Shown here piece by piece: positions 1 to 14,072 of a stretch of DNA of 64,000 bases. Numbering within the stretch: position 1 is the stretch's first letter; each line of letters starts with the position of its first letter. Below the pieces are notes generated by a model. It searched no databases. It was not told the origin of the DNA and saw nothing but the letters and a program-made list of their open reading frames with translations. The stretch is from Clusia tigrina (lineage: Eukaryota; Arthropoda; Insecta; Diptera; Clusiidae): assembly GCA_920105625.2 (NCBI GenBank), contig OV050031.1, positions 47,582,925 to 47,646,924 on the forward strand. The letters are read 5' to 3'. A program made the translations under genes and the position numbers.

Positions 1-1500
1 ATTTATATAAAACTAAATAAAATTAAAAACAATTTATATAAAACTAATATCAATATAAATGTTTGTGAACAGCATAGAAAGCATTCCAAATGTATAAAAA
101 AAAAATGAAGAAATATGTGTATTTGTGCTGAGAAAAATGTAATTGTATTAGGAAATTTTATACTTGCTTCAAAATATAAAAATTAAAAACAATTTATATA
201 AAACTAAATAAAATTAAAACAATTTATATAAAACTAATATCAATATAAATGTTTGTGAACAGCATACAAAGCATTCCAAATGTATAAAAAAAAAATGAAG
301 AAATATGTGTATTTGTACTGAGAAAAATGTAATTGTATTAGGAAATTTTATACTTGCTTCAAAATATAAAAATTAAAAACAATTTATATAAAACTAAATA
401 GAATTAAAAACAATATATATAAAACTAATATCAATATAAATGTTTGTGAACAGCATACAAAGCATTCCAAATGTATAAAAAAAAATTAAGAAATATGTGT
501 ATTTGTGCTGAGAAAAATGAAATTGTATTAGGAAATTTTATACTTGCTTCAAAATATAAAAATTTAAAACAATTTATATAAAACTAAATAAAATTAAAAA
601 CAATTTATATAAAACTAATATCAATATAAATGTTTCTGAACAGCATTGCAAATGTATGAAAAAAAATGGAAGAAATATGTGTATTTGTGCTGACAAAAAT
701 GTAATTGTATTAGGAAATTTTATACTTGCTTCAAAATATAAAAATTAAAAACAATTTATATAAAACAAAATAAAATTAAAAACAATTTATATAAAACTAA
801 TATCAATATAAATGTTTGTGAACAGCATACAAAGCATTCCAAATGTATAAAAAAAAATTAAGAAATATGTGTATTTGTGCTGAGAAAAATGAAATTGTAT
901 TAGGAAATTTTATACTTGCTTCAAAATATAAAAATTTAAAACAATTTATATAAAACTAAATAAAATTAAAAACAATTTATATAAAACTAATATCAATATA
1001 AATGTTTGTGAACAGCATACAAAGCATTCCAAATGTATAAAAAAAAATGAAGAAATATGTGTATTTGTGCTGAGAAAAATGTAATTGTATTAGGAAATTT
1101 TATACTTGCTTCAAAATATAAAAATGAAAAACAATTTATATAAAACTAAATAAAATTAAAAACAATTTATACAAAACTAATATCAATATAAATGTTTTTG
1201 AACAGCATACAAAGCATTCCAAATGTATAAAAAAAAATTAAGAAATATGTGTATTTGTGCTGAGAAAAATGTAATTGTATTAGGAAATTTTATAATTGCT
1301 TCAAAATATAAAAATTAAAAACAATTTATATAAAACTAAATAAAATTAAAAACAATTTATATAAAACTAATATCAATATAAATGTTTGTGAACAGCATAC
1401 AAAGCATTGAAAATGTATATAAAAAAATGGAAGAAATATGTGTAGTTGTGCTGAGAAAAATGTAATTGAATTAGGAAATTTTATACTTGCTTCAAAATAT
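1..1500 (+). repeat. Left HOR block, copy A (8 monomers)
   Basis: The monomers carry an ordered series of diagnostic variants: catagaaag (about 73), gtactgag (about 317), acaatatatata plus ttaag (about 411-490), the 9-bp deletion with gctgac (about 645-690), ttaag (about 850), aaaatgaaaaac (about 1122), tttttgaac (about 1195), and gtagttgtgctg with gaattagg (about 1442-1475). The same order recurs about 1.89 kb to the right. The block is cut by the window edge. Confidence 0.85.
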
Positions 1501-1893
1501 AAAAGTTAAAAACAATTTATATAAAACTAAATAAAATTAAAAACAATTTATATAAAACTAATATCAATATAAATGTTTGTGAACAGCATACAAAGCATTC
1601 CAAATGTATAAAAAAAAATGAAGAAATATGTGTATTTGTGCTGAGAAAAATGTAATTGTATTAGGAAATTTTATAATTGCTTCAAAATATAAAAATTAAA
1701 AACAATTTATATAAAACTAAATAAAATTAAAAACAATTTATATAAAACTAATATCAATATAAATGTTTGTGAACAGCATACAAAGCATTCCAAATGTATA
1801 AAAAAAATGAAGAAATATGTGTATTTGTGCTGAGAAAAATGTAATTGTATTAGGAAATTTTATACTTGCTTCAAAATATAAAAATTTAAAACA

Positions 1894-3390
1894 ATTTATA
1901 TAAAACTAAATAAAATTAAAAACAATTTATATAAAACTAATATCAATATAAATGTTTGTGAACAGCATAGAAAGCATTCCAAATGTATAAAAAAAAAATG
2001 AAGAAATATGTGTATTTGTGCTGAGAAAAATGTAATTGTATTAGGAAATTTTATACTTGCTTCAAAATATAAAAATTAAAAACAATTTATATAAAACTAA
2101 ATAAAATTAAAACAATTTATATAAAACTAATATCAATATAAATGTTTGTGAACAGCATACAAAGCATTCCAAATGTATAAAAAAAATGAAGAAATATGTG
2201 TATTTGTACTGAGAAAAATGTAATTGTATTAGGAAATTTTATACTTGCTTCAAAATATAAAAATTAAAAACAATTTATATAAAACTAAATAAAATTAAAA
2301 ACAATATATATAAAACTAATATCAATATAAATGTTTGTGAACAGCATACAAAGCATTCCAAATGTATAAAAAAAAATTAAGAAATATGTGTATTTGTGCT
2401 GAGAAAAATGAAATTGTATTAGGAAATTTTATACTTGCTTCAAAATATAAAAATTTAAAACAATTTATATAAAACTAAATAAAATTAAAAACAATTTATA
2501 TAAAACTAATATCAATATAAATGTTTGTGAACAGCATTGCAAATGTATAAAAAAAATGGAAGAAATATGTGTATTTGTGCTGACAAAAATGTAATTGTAT
2601 TAGGAAATTTTATACTTGCTTCAAAATATAAAAATTAAAAACAATTTATATAAAACTAAATAAAATTAAAAACAATTTATATAAAACTAATATCAATATA
2701 AATGTTTGTGAACAGCATACAAAGCATTCCAAATGTATAAAAAAAAATTAAGAAATATGTGTATTTGTGCTGAGAAAAATGAATTTGTATTAGGAAATTT
2801 TATACTTGCTTCAAAATATAAAAATTTAAAACAATTTATATAAAACTAAATAAAATTAAAAACAATTTATATAAAACTAATATCAATATAAATGTTTGTG
2901 AACAGCATACAAAGCATTCCAAATGTATAAAAAATGAAGAAATATGTGTATTTGTGCTGAGAAAAATGTAATTGTATTAGGAAATTTTATACTTGCTTCA
3001 AAATATAAAAATGAAAAACAATTTATATAAAACTAAATAAAATTAAAAACAATTTATACAAAACTAATATCAATATAAATGTTTTTGAACAGCATACAAA
3101 GCATTCCAAATGTATAAAAAAAATTAAGAAATATGTGTATTTGTGCTGAGAAAAATGTAATTGTATTAGGAAATTTTATAATTGCTTCAAAATATAAAAA
3201 TTAAAAACAATTTATATAAAACTAAATAAAATTAAAAACAATTTATATAAAACTAATATCAATATAAATGTTTGTGAACAGCATACAAAGCATTGAAAAT
3301 GTATATAAAAAAATGGAAGAAATATGTGTAGTTGTGCTGAGAAAAATGTAATTGAATTAGGAAATTTTATACTTGCTTCAAAATATAAAA
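1894..3390 (+). repeat. Left HOR block, copy B (8 monomers)
   Basis: This repeats copy A with the same eight diagnostic variants in the same order, starting with catagaaag at 1976 and ending with gtagttgtgctg at 3329. The offset is about 1886-1903 bp, drifting mainly because of A-run length differences. The two copies stop matching after the eighth monomer: copy A is followed by two ordinary monomers, and copy B by the acattgcaaatg type. The repeat period is ten monomers. Confidence 0.85.
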
Positions 3391-3464
3391 GTTAAAAACA
3401 ATTTATATAAAACTAAATAAAATTAAAAACAATTTATATAAAACTAATATCAATATAAATGTTT

Positions 3465-6025
3465 GTGAACAGCATACAAAACATTGCAAATGTATAAAAA
3501 AAAATGAAGAAATATGTGTATTTGTGCTGAGAAAAATAAAATTGTATTAGGAAATTTTGTACTTGCTTCAAAATATAAAAATTAAAAACAATTTATATAA
3601 AACTAAATAAAATTAAAAACAATTTATATAAAACTAATATCAATATAAATGTTTGTGAACAGCATACAAAGCATTGGAAATGTATAAAAAAAAATGGAAG
3701 AAATATGTGTATTTGTGCTGAGAAAAATGTAATTGTATTAGGAAATTTTATACTTGCTTCAAAATATAAAAATTAAAAACAATTTATATAAAACTAAATA
3801 AAATTAAAAACAATTTATATAAAACTAATATCAATATAAATGTTTGTGAACAGCATACAAAACATTGCAAATGTATAAAAAAAAATGAAGAAATATGTGT
3901 ATTTGTGCTGAGAAAAATAAAATTGTATTAGGAAATTTTGTACTTGCTTCAAAATATAAAAATTAAAAACAATTTATATAAAACTAAATAAAATTAAAAA
4001 CAATTTATATAAAACTAATATCAATATAAATGTTTGTGAACAGCATACAAAACATTGCAAATGTATAAAAAAAAATGAAGAAATATGTGTATTTGTGCTG
4101 AGAAAAATAAAATTGTATTAGGAAATTTTGTACTTGCTTCAAAATATAAAAATTAAAAACAATTTATATAAAACTAAATAAAATTAAAAACAATTTATAT
4201 AAAACTAATATCAATATAAATGTTTATGAACAGCATACAAAGCATTCCAAATGTATAAAAAAAATGAAGAAATATGTGTATTTGTGCTGAGAAAAATGAA
4301 ATTGTATTAGGAAATTTTATACTTGCTTCAAAATATAAAAATTTAAAACAATTTATATAAAACTAAATAAAATTAAAAACAATTTATATAAAACTAATAT
4401 CAATATAAATGTTTGTGAACAGCATACAAAGCATTCCAAATGTATAAAAAAAAATGAAGAAATATGTGTATTTGTGCTGAGAAAAATGTAATTGTATTAG
4501 GAAATTTTATACTTGCTTCAAAATATAAAAATTAAAAACAATTTATATAAAACTAAATAAAATTAAAAACAATATATATAAAACTAATATCAATATAAAT
4601 GTTAGTGAACAGCATACAAAACATTGCAAATGTATAAAAAAAAATGAAGAAATATGTGTATTTGTGCTGAGAAAAATAAAATTGTATTAGGAAATTTTGT
4701 ACTTGCTTCAAAATATAAAAATTAAAAACAATTTATATAAAACTAAATAAAATTAAAAACAATTTATATAAAACTAATATCAATATAAATGTTTATGAAC
4801 AGCATACAAAGCATTCCAAATGTATAAAAAAAATGAAGAAATATGTGTATTTGTGCTGAGAAAAATGAAATTGTATTAGGAAATTTTATACTTGCTTCAA
4901 AATATAAAAATTAAAAACAATTTATATAAAACTAAATAAAATTAAAAACAATTTATATAAAACTAATATCAATATAAATGTTTGTGAACAGCATACAAAG
5001 CATTCCAAATGTATAAAAAAAAATGAAGAAATATGTGTATTTGTGCTGAGAAAAATGTAATTGTATTAGGAAATTTTATAATTGCTTCAAAATATAAAAA
5101 TTAAAAACAATTTATATAAAACTAAATAAAATTAAAAACAATTTATATAAAACTAATATCAATATAAATGTTTGTGAACAGCATACAAAGCATTCCAAAT
5201 GTATAAAAAAAAATGAAGAAATATGTGTATTTGTGCTGAGAAAAATGTAATTGTATTAGGAAATTTTATACTTGCTTCAAAATATAAAAATTAAAAACAA
5301 TTTATATAAAACTAAATAAAATTAAAAACAATTTATATAAAACTAATATCAATATAAATGTTTGTGAACAGAATACAAAGCATTCCAAATGTATAAAAAA
5401 AATGAAGAAATATGTGTATTTGTGCTGAGAAAAATGTAATTGTATTAGGAAATTTTATACTTGCTTCAAAATATAAAAATTTAAAACAATTTATATAAAA
5501 CTAAATAAAATTAAAAACAATTTATATAAAACTAATATCAATATAAATGTTTGTGAACAGCATAGAAAGCATTCCAAATGTATAAAAAAAAAATGAAGAA
5601 ATATGTGTATTTGTGCTGAGAAAAATGTAATTGTATTAGGAAATTTTATACTTGCTTCAAAATATAAAAATTAAAAACAATTTATATAAAACTAAATAAA
5701 ATTAAAAACAATTTATATAAAACTAATATCAATATAAATGTTTGTGAACAGCATACAAAACATTGCAAATGTATAAAAAAAAATGAAGAAATATGTGTAT
5801 TTGTGCTGAGAAAAATAAAATTGTATTAGGAAATTTTGTACTTGCTTCAAAATATAAAAATTAAAAACAATTTATATAAAACTAAATAAAATTAAAAACA
5901 ATTTATATAAAACTAATATCAATATAAATGTTTGTGAACAGCATACAAAACATTGCAAATGTATTAAAAAAAATGAAGAAATATGTGTATTTGTGCTGAG
6001 AAAAATAAAATTGTATTAGGAAATT
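3465..6025 (+). repeat. Satellite domain with private 'acattgcaaatg' monomers
   Basis: Six monomers (near 3480, 3865, 4051, 4620, 5760 and 5950) share a linked set of changes seen nowhere else in the window: acattgcaaatg instead of gcattccaaatg, gaaaaataaaattg instead of gaaaaatgtaattg, and attttgtacttg instead of attttatacttg. The linkage shows a single founder monomer amplified locally. Ordinary monomers, some with tttatgaac, are interspersed. Confidence 0.85.
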
Positions 6026-6890
6026 TTGTACTTGCTTCAAAATATAAAAATTAAAAACAATTTATATAAAACTAAATAAAATTAAAAACAATTTATATAA
6101 AACTAATATCAATATAAATGTTTATGAACAGCATACAAAGCATTCCAAATGTATAAAAAAAATGAAGAAATATGTGTATTTGTGCTGAGAAAAATGAAAT
6201 TGTATTAGGAAATTTTATACTTGCTTCAAAATATAAAAATTAAAAACAATTTATATAAAACTAAATAAAATTAAAAACAATTTATATAAAACTAATATCA
6301 ATATAAATGTTTGTGAACAGCATACAAAGCATTCCAAATGTATAAAAAAAAATGAAGAAATATGTGTATTTGTGCTGAGAAAAATGTAATTGTATTAGGA
6401 AATTTTATAATTGCTTCAAAATATAAAAATTAAAAACAATTTATATAAAACTAAATAAAATTAAAAACAATTTATATAAAACTAATATCAATATAAATGT
6501 TTGTGAACAGCATACAAAGCATTCCAAATGTATAAAAAAAAATGAAGAAATATGTGTATTTGTGCTGAGAAAAATGTAATTGTATTAGGAAATTTTATAC
6601 TTGCTTCAAAATATAAAAATTAAAAACAATTTATATAAAACTAAATAAAATTAAAAACAATTTATATAAAACTAATATCAATATAAATGTTTGTGAACAG
6701 AATACAAAGCATTCCAAATGTATAAAAAAAATGAAGAAATATGTGTATTTGTGCTGAGAAAAATGTAATTGTATTAGGAAATTTTATACTTGCTTCAAAA
6801 TATAAAAATTTAAAACAATTTATATAAAACTAAATAAAATTAAAAACAATTTATATAAAACTAATATCAATATAAATGTTTGTGAACAGC
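4605..6890 (+). repeat. Six-monomer duplication (two copies, 1.33 kb apart)
   Basis: The first copy (about 4605-5560) has the order acattgcaaatg, tttatgaac, tataattgc, ordinary, gaacagaatac, catagaaag. The same order recurs at about 5935-6890, with one extra acattgcaaatg monomer between them. The gaacagaatac landmarks lie near 5367 and at 6695. A tandem duplication by unequal exchange is the simplest explanation. Confidence 0.75.
5109..5298 (+). repeat. Representative 190-bp satellite monomer
   Basis: This is one complete monomer used as a reference. Its first third carries an internal duplication: the 17-mer caatttatataaaacta occurs at 5108-5124 and again at 5139-5155, 31 bp apart. The rest is not internally repeated. 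The monomer therefore looks like an older, shorter unit enlarged by a local duplication. Another internal direct repeat, agcat, appears twice within cagcatacaaagcat and explains the 9-bp deletion seen in short monomers elsewhere. Confidence 0.9.
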
Positions 6891-8880
6891 ATAGAAAGCA
6901 TTCCAAATGTATTAAAAAAAATGAAGAAATATGTGTATTTGTGCTGAGAAAAATGTAATTGTATTAGGAAATTTTATACTTGCTTCAAAATATAAAAATT
7001 AAAAACAATTTATATAAAACTAAATAAAATTAAAACAATTTATATAAAACTAATATCAATATAAATGTTTGTGAACAGCATACAAAGCATTCCAAATGTA
7101 TAAAAAAAAATGAAGAAATATGTGTATTTGTACTGAGAAAAATGTAATTGTATTAGGAAATTTTATACTTGCTTCAAAATATAAAAATTAAAAACAATTT
7201 ATATAAAACTAAATAAAATTAAAAACAATATATATAAAACTAATATCAATATAAATGTTTGTGAACAGCATACAAAGCATTCCAAATGTATAAAAAAAAA
7301 TTAAGAAATATGTGTATTTGAGCTGAGAAAAATGAAATTGTATTAGGAAATTTTATACTTGCTTCAAAATATAAAAATTTAAAACAATTTATATAAAACT
7401 AAATAAAATTAAAAACAATTTATATAAAACTAATATCAATATAAATGTTTGTGAACAGCATTGCAAATGTATAAAAAAAAATGGAAGAAATATGTGTATT
7501 TGTGCTGACAAAAATGTAATTGTATTAGGAAATTTTATACTTGCTTCAAAATATAAAAATTAAAAACAATTTATATAAAACTAAATAAAATTAAAAACAA
7601 TTTATATAAAACTAATATCAATATAAATGTTTGTGAACAGCATACAAAGCATTCCAAATGTATAAAAAAAAATTAAGAAATATGTGTATTTGTGCTGAGA
7701 AAAATGAAATTGTATTAGGAAATTTTATACTTGCTTCAAAATATAAAAATTTAAAACAATTTATATAAAACTAAATAAAATTAAAAACAATTTATATAAA
7801 ACTAATATCAATATAAATGTTTGTGAACAGCATACAAAGCATTCCAAATGTATAAAAAAAAATGGAGAAATATGTGTATTTGTGCTGAGAAAAATGTAAT
7901 TGAATTAGGAAATTTTATACTTGCTTCAAAATATAAAAATGAAAAACAATTTATATAAAACTAAATAAAATTAAAAACAATTTATACAAAACTAATATCA
8001 ATATAAATGTTTTTGAACAGCATACAAAGCATTCCAAATGTATAAAAAAAAATTAAGAAATATGTGTATTTGTGCTGAGAAAAATGTAATTGTATTAGGA
8101 AATTTTATAATTGCTTCAAAATATAAAAATTAAAAACAATTTATATAAAACTAAATAAAATTAAAAACAATTTATATAAAACTAATATCAATATAAATGT
8201 TTGTGAACAGCATACAAAGCATTCCAAATATATAAAAAAAAAATGAAGAAATATGTGTATTTGTGCTGTGAAAAATGAAATTGTATTAGGAAATTTTATA
8301 CTTGCTTCAAAATATAAAAATTAAAAACAATTTATATAAAACTAAATAAAATTAAAAACAATTTATATAAAACTAATATCAATATAAATGTTTGTGAACA
8401 GCATACAAAGCATTGAAAATGTATAAAAAAAAATGGAAGAAATATGTATATTTGTGCTGAGAAAAATGTAATTGTATTAGGAAGTTTTATACTTGCTTCA
8501 AAATATAAAAATTTAAAACAATATATATAAAACTAAATAAAATTAAAAACAATTTATATAAAACTAATATCAATATAAATGTTTGTGAACAGCATAAAAA
8601 GCATTCCAAATGTATAAAAAAAAATGAAGAAATATGTTTATTTGTGCTGAGAAAAATGAAATTGTATTAGGAAATTTTATACTTGCTTCAAAATATAAAA
8701 ATTTAAAACAATTTATATAAAACTAAATAAAATTAAAAACAATTTATATAAAACTAATATCAATATAAATTTTTGTAAACAGCATTGCAAATGTATAAAA
8801 AAATGGAAAAAATATGTGTATTTCTGCTGAGAAAAATGAAATTGTATTAAGAAATTTTATACTTGCTTCAAAATATAAAA
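6695..8880 (+). repeat. Satellite block matching the right array edge
   Basis: Ordered variants here are gaacagaatac (6695), catagaaag (6890), gtactgag, acaatatatata plus ttaag, the 9-bp deletion plus gctgac (7504), aaaatgaaaaac, tttttgaac, ccaaatatata plus gctgtgaaaaatg (8224-8270), tatgtatatttg plus ggaagtttt, cataaaaagcattcc plus atgtttatttg, and tttttgtaaac with the deletion (about 8770). The same series recurs at 55206-57380. Several of these variants occur only in these two places or at the extreme right edge. Confidence 0.85.
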
Positions 8881-11800
8881 ATTTAAAACAATTTATATAA
8901 AACTAAATAAAATTAAAAACAATTTATATAAAACTAATATCAATCTAAATGTTTGTGAACAGCATACAAAGCATTGAAAATGTATAAAAAAAATGGAAGA
9001 AATATGTGTATTTGTGCTGAGAAAAATGTAATTGTATTAGGAAATTTTATACTTGCTTCAAAATATAAAAATTAAAAACAATTTATATAAAACTAAATAA
9101 AATTAAAAACAATTTATATAAAACTAATATCAATATAAATGTTTGTGAACAGCATACAAAGCATTGAAAATGTATATAAAAAAATGGAAGAAATATGTGT
9201 ATTTGTGCTGAGAAAAATGTAATTGTATTAGGAAATTTTATACTTGCTTCAAAATATAAAAGTTAAAAACAATTTATATAAAACTAAATAAAATTAAAAA
9301 CAATTTATATAAAACTAATATCAATATAAATGTTTGTGAACAGCATTGCAAATGTATAAAAAAATGGAAGAAATATGTGTATTTCTGCTGAGAAAAATGA
9401 AATTATATTAGGAAATTTTATACTTGCTTCAAAATATAAAAATTTAAAACAATTTATATAAAACTAAATAAAATTAAAAACAATTTATATAAAACTAATA
9501 TCAATCTAAATGTTTGTGAACAGCATACAAAGCATTGAAAATGTATAAAAAAAATGGAAGAAATATGTGTATTTGTGCTGAGAAAAATGTAATTGTATTA
9601 GGAAATTTTATACTTGCTTCAAAATATAAAAATTAAAAACAATTTATATAAAACTAAATAAAATTAAAAACAATTTATATAAAACTAATATCAATATAAA
9701 TGTTTGTGAACAGCATACAAAGCATTGAAAATGTATATAAAAAAATGGAAGAAATATGTGTATTTGTGCTGAGAAAAATGTAATTGTATTAAGAAATTTT
9801 ATACTTGCTTCAAAATATAAAAGTTAAAAACAATTTATATAAAACTAAATAAAATTAAAAACAATTTATATAAAACTAATATCAATATAAATGTTTGTGA
9901 ACAGCATACAAAGCATTCCAAATGTATAAAAAAAAAATGAAGAAATATGTGTATTTGTGCTGAGAAAAATGTAATTGTATTAGGAAATTTTATAATTGCT
10001 TCAAAATATAAAAATTAAAAACAATTTATATAAAACTAAATAAAATTAAAAACAATTTATATAAAACTAATATCAATATAAATGTTTGTGAACAGCATAC
10101 AAAGCATTCCAAATGTATAAAAAAAAATGAAGAAATATGTGTATTTGTGCTGAGAAAAATGTAATTGTATTAGGAAATTTTATACTTGCTTCAAAATATA
10201 AAAATTAAAAACAATTTATATAAAACTAAATAAAATTAAAAACAATTTATATAAAACTAATATCAATATAAATGTTTGTGAACAGAATACAAAGCATTCC
10301 AAATGTATAAAAAAAATGAAGAAATATGTGTATTTGTGCTGAGAAAAATGTAATTGTATTAGGAAATTTTATACTTGCTTCAAAATATAAAAATTTAAAA
10401 CAATTTATATAAAACTAAATAAAATTAAAAACAATTTATATAAAACTAATATCAATATAAATGTTTGTGAACAGCATAGAAAGCATTCCAAATGTATAAA
10501 AAAAAAATGAAGAAATATGTGTATTTGTGCTGAGAAAAATGTAATTGTATTAGGAAATTTTATACTTGCTTCAAAATATAAAAATTAAAAACAATTTATA
10601 TAAAACTAAATAAAATTAAAACAATTTATATAAAACTAATATCAATATAAATGTTTGTGAACAGCATACAAAGCATTCCAAATGTATAAAAAAAAATGAA
10701 GAAATATGTGTATTTGTACTGAGAAAAATGTAATTGTATTAGGAAATTTTATACTTGCTTCAAAATATAAAAATTAAAAACAATTTATATAAAACTAAAT
10801 AAAATTAAAAACAATTTATATAAAACTAATATCAATATAAATGTTTGTGAACAGCATACAAAGCATTGAAAATGTATATAAAAAAATGGAAGAAATATGT
10901 GTATTTGTGCTGAGAAAAATGTAATTGTATTAGGAAATTTTATACTTGCTTCAAAATATAAAAGTTAAAAACAATTTATATAAAACTAAATAAAATTAAA
11001 AACAATTTATATAAAACTAATATCAATATAAATGTTTGTGAACAGCATTGCAAATGTATAAAAAAAATGGAAGAAATATGTGTATTTCTGCTGAGAAAAA
11101 TGAAATTATATTAGGAAATTTTATACTTGCTTCAAAATATAAAAATTTAAAACAATTTATATAAAACTAAATAAAATTAAAAACAATTTATATAAAACTA
11201 ATATCAATCTAAATGTTTGTGAACAGCATACAAAGCATTGAAAATGTATAAAAAAAATGGAAGAAATATGTGTATTTGTGCTGAGAAAAATGTAATTGTA
11301 TTAGGAAATTTTATACTTGCTTCAAAATATAAAAATTAAAAACAATTTATATAAAACTAAATAAAATTAAAAACAATTTATATAAAACTAATATCAATAT
11401 AAATGTTTGTGAACAGCATACAAAGCATTGAAAATGTATAAAAAAAAATGGAAGAAATATGTGTATTTGTGCTGAGAAAAATGTAATTGTATTAGGAAAT
11501 TTTATACTTGCTTCAAAATATAAAAATTAAAAACAATTTATATAAAACTAAATAAAATTAAAAACAATTTATATAAAACTAATATCAATATAAATGTTTG
11601 TGAACAGCATACAAAGCATTGAAAATGTATATAAAAAAATGGAAGAAATATGTGTATTTGTGCTGAGAAAAATGTAATTGTATTAGGAAATTTTATACTT
11701 GCTTCAAAATATAAAAGTTAAAAACAATTTATATAAAACTAAATAAAATTAAAAACAATTTATATAAAACTAATATCAATCTAAATGTTTGTGAACAGCA

Positions 11801-11982
11801 TACAAAGCATTGAAAATGTATAAAAAAAAATGAAGAAATATGTGTATTTGTGCTGAGAAAAATGTAATTGTATTAGGAAATTTTATACTTGCTTCAAAAT
11901 ATAAAAATTAAAAACAATTTATATAAAACTAAATAAAATTAAAAACAATTTATATAAAACTAATATCAATATAAATGTTTGT

Positions 11983-14072
11983 GAACAGAATACAAAGCAT
12001 TCCAAATGTATAAAAAAAATGAAGAAATATGTGTATTTGTGCTGAGAAAAATGTAATTGTATTAGGAAATTTTATACTTGCTTCAAAATATAAAAATTTA
12101 AAACAATTTATATAAAACTAAATAAAATTAAAAACAATTTATATAAAACTAATATCAATATAAATGTTTGTGAACAGCATAGAAAGCATTCCAAATGTAT
12201 AAAAAAAAAATGAAGAAATATGTGTATTTGTGCTGAGAAAAATGTAATTGTATTAGGAAATTTTATACTTGCTTCAAAATATAAAAATTAAAAACAATTT
12301 ATATAAAACTAAATAAAATTAAAACAATTTATATAAAACTAATATCAATATAAATGTTTGTGAACAGCATACAAAGCATTCCAAATGTATAAAAAAAAAT
12401 GAAGAAATATGTGTATTTGTACTGAGAAAAATGTAATTGTATTAGGAAATTTTATACTTGCTTCAAAATATAAAAATTAAAAACAATTTATATAAAACTA
12501 AATAAAATTAAAAACAATATATATAAAACTAATATCAATATAAATGTTTGTGAACAGCATACAAAGCATTCCAAATGTATAAAAAAAAATTAAGAAATAT
12601 GTGTATTTGTGCTGAGAAAAATGAAATTGTATTAGGAAATTTTATACTTGCTTCAAAATATAAAAATTAAAAACAATTTATATAAAACTAAATAAAATTA
12701 AAAACAATATATATAAAACTAATATCAATATAAATGTTTGTGAACAGCATACAAAGCATTCCAAATGTATAAAAAAAATGAAGAAATATGTGTATTTGTG
12801 CTGAGAAAAATGAAATTATATTAGGAAATTTTATACTTGCTTCAAAATATAAAAATTTAAAACAATTTATATAAAACTAAATAAAATTAAAAACAATTTA
12901 TATAAAACTAATATCAATCTAAATGTTTGTGAACAGCATACAAAGCATTGAAAATGTATAAAAAAAATGGAAGAAATATGTGTATTTGTTCTGAGAAAAA
13001 TGTAATTGTATTAGGAAATTTTATACTTGCTTCAAAATATAAAAATTTAAAACAATTTACATAAAACTAAATAAAATTAAAAACAATTTATATAAAACTA
13101 ATATCAATCTAAATGTTTGTGAACAGCATACAAAGCATTGAAAATGTATAAAAAAAATGGAAGAAATATGTGTATTTGTGCTGAGAAAAATGTAATTGTA
13201 TTAGGAAATTTTATACTTGCTTCAAAATATAAAAATTAAAAACAATTTATATAAAACTAAATAAAATTAAAAACAATTTATATAAAACTAATATCAATCT
13301 AAATGTTTGTGAACAGCATACAAAGCATTGAAAATGTATAAAAAAAATGGAAGAAATATGTGTATTTGTGCTGAGAAAAATGTAATTGTATTAGGAAATT
13401 TTATACTTGCTTCAAAATATAAAAATTAAAAACAATTTATATAAAACTAAATAAAATTAAAAACAATTTATATAAAACTAATATCAATATAAATGTTTGT
13501 GAACAGCATACAAAGCATTGAAAATGTATATAAAAAAATGGAAGAAATATGTGTATTTGTGCTGAGAAAAATGTAATTGTATTAAGAAATTTTATACTTG
13601 CTTCAAAATATAAAAGTTAAAAACAATTTATATAAAACTAAATAAAATTAAAAACAATTTATATAAAACTAATATCAATATAAATGTTTGTGAACAGCAT
13701 ACAAAGCATTCCAAATGTATAAAAAAAAAATGAAGAAATATGTGTATTTGTGCTGAGAAAAATGTAATTGTATTAGGAAATTTTATACTTGCTTCAAAAT
13801 ATAAAAATTAAAAACAATTTATATAAAACTAAATAAAATTAAAAACAATTTATATAAAACTAATATCAATATAAATGTTTGTGAACAGCATACAAAGCAT
13901 TCCAAATGTATAAAAAAAAATGAAGAAATATGTGTATTTGTGCTGAGAAAAATGTAATTGTATTAGGAAATTTTATACTTGCTTCAAAATATAAAAATTA
14001 AAAACAATTTATATAAAACTAAATAAAATTAAAAACAATTTATATAAAACTAATATCAATATAAATGTTTGT
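11983..14072 (+). repeat. 11-monomer higher-order repeat, copy 1 (2.09 kb)
   Basis: The order is gaacagaatac, catagaaag, gtactgag, tatata with ttaag, tatata with gaaattatatt, three tcaatctaaatg monomers, the attaag/aaaagtt monomer, then two ordinary monomers. The next gaacagaatac is at 14073, giving a period of 2090 bp. The same 11-monomer order recurs at 16523-18610. Confidence 0.85.
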
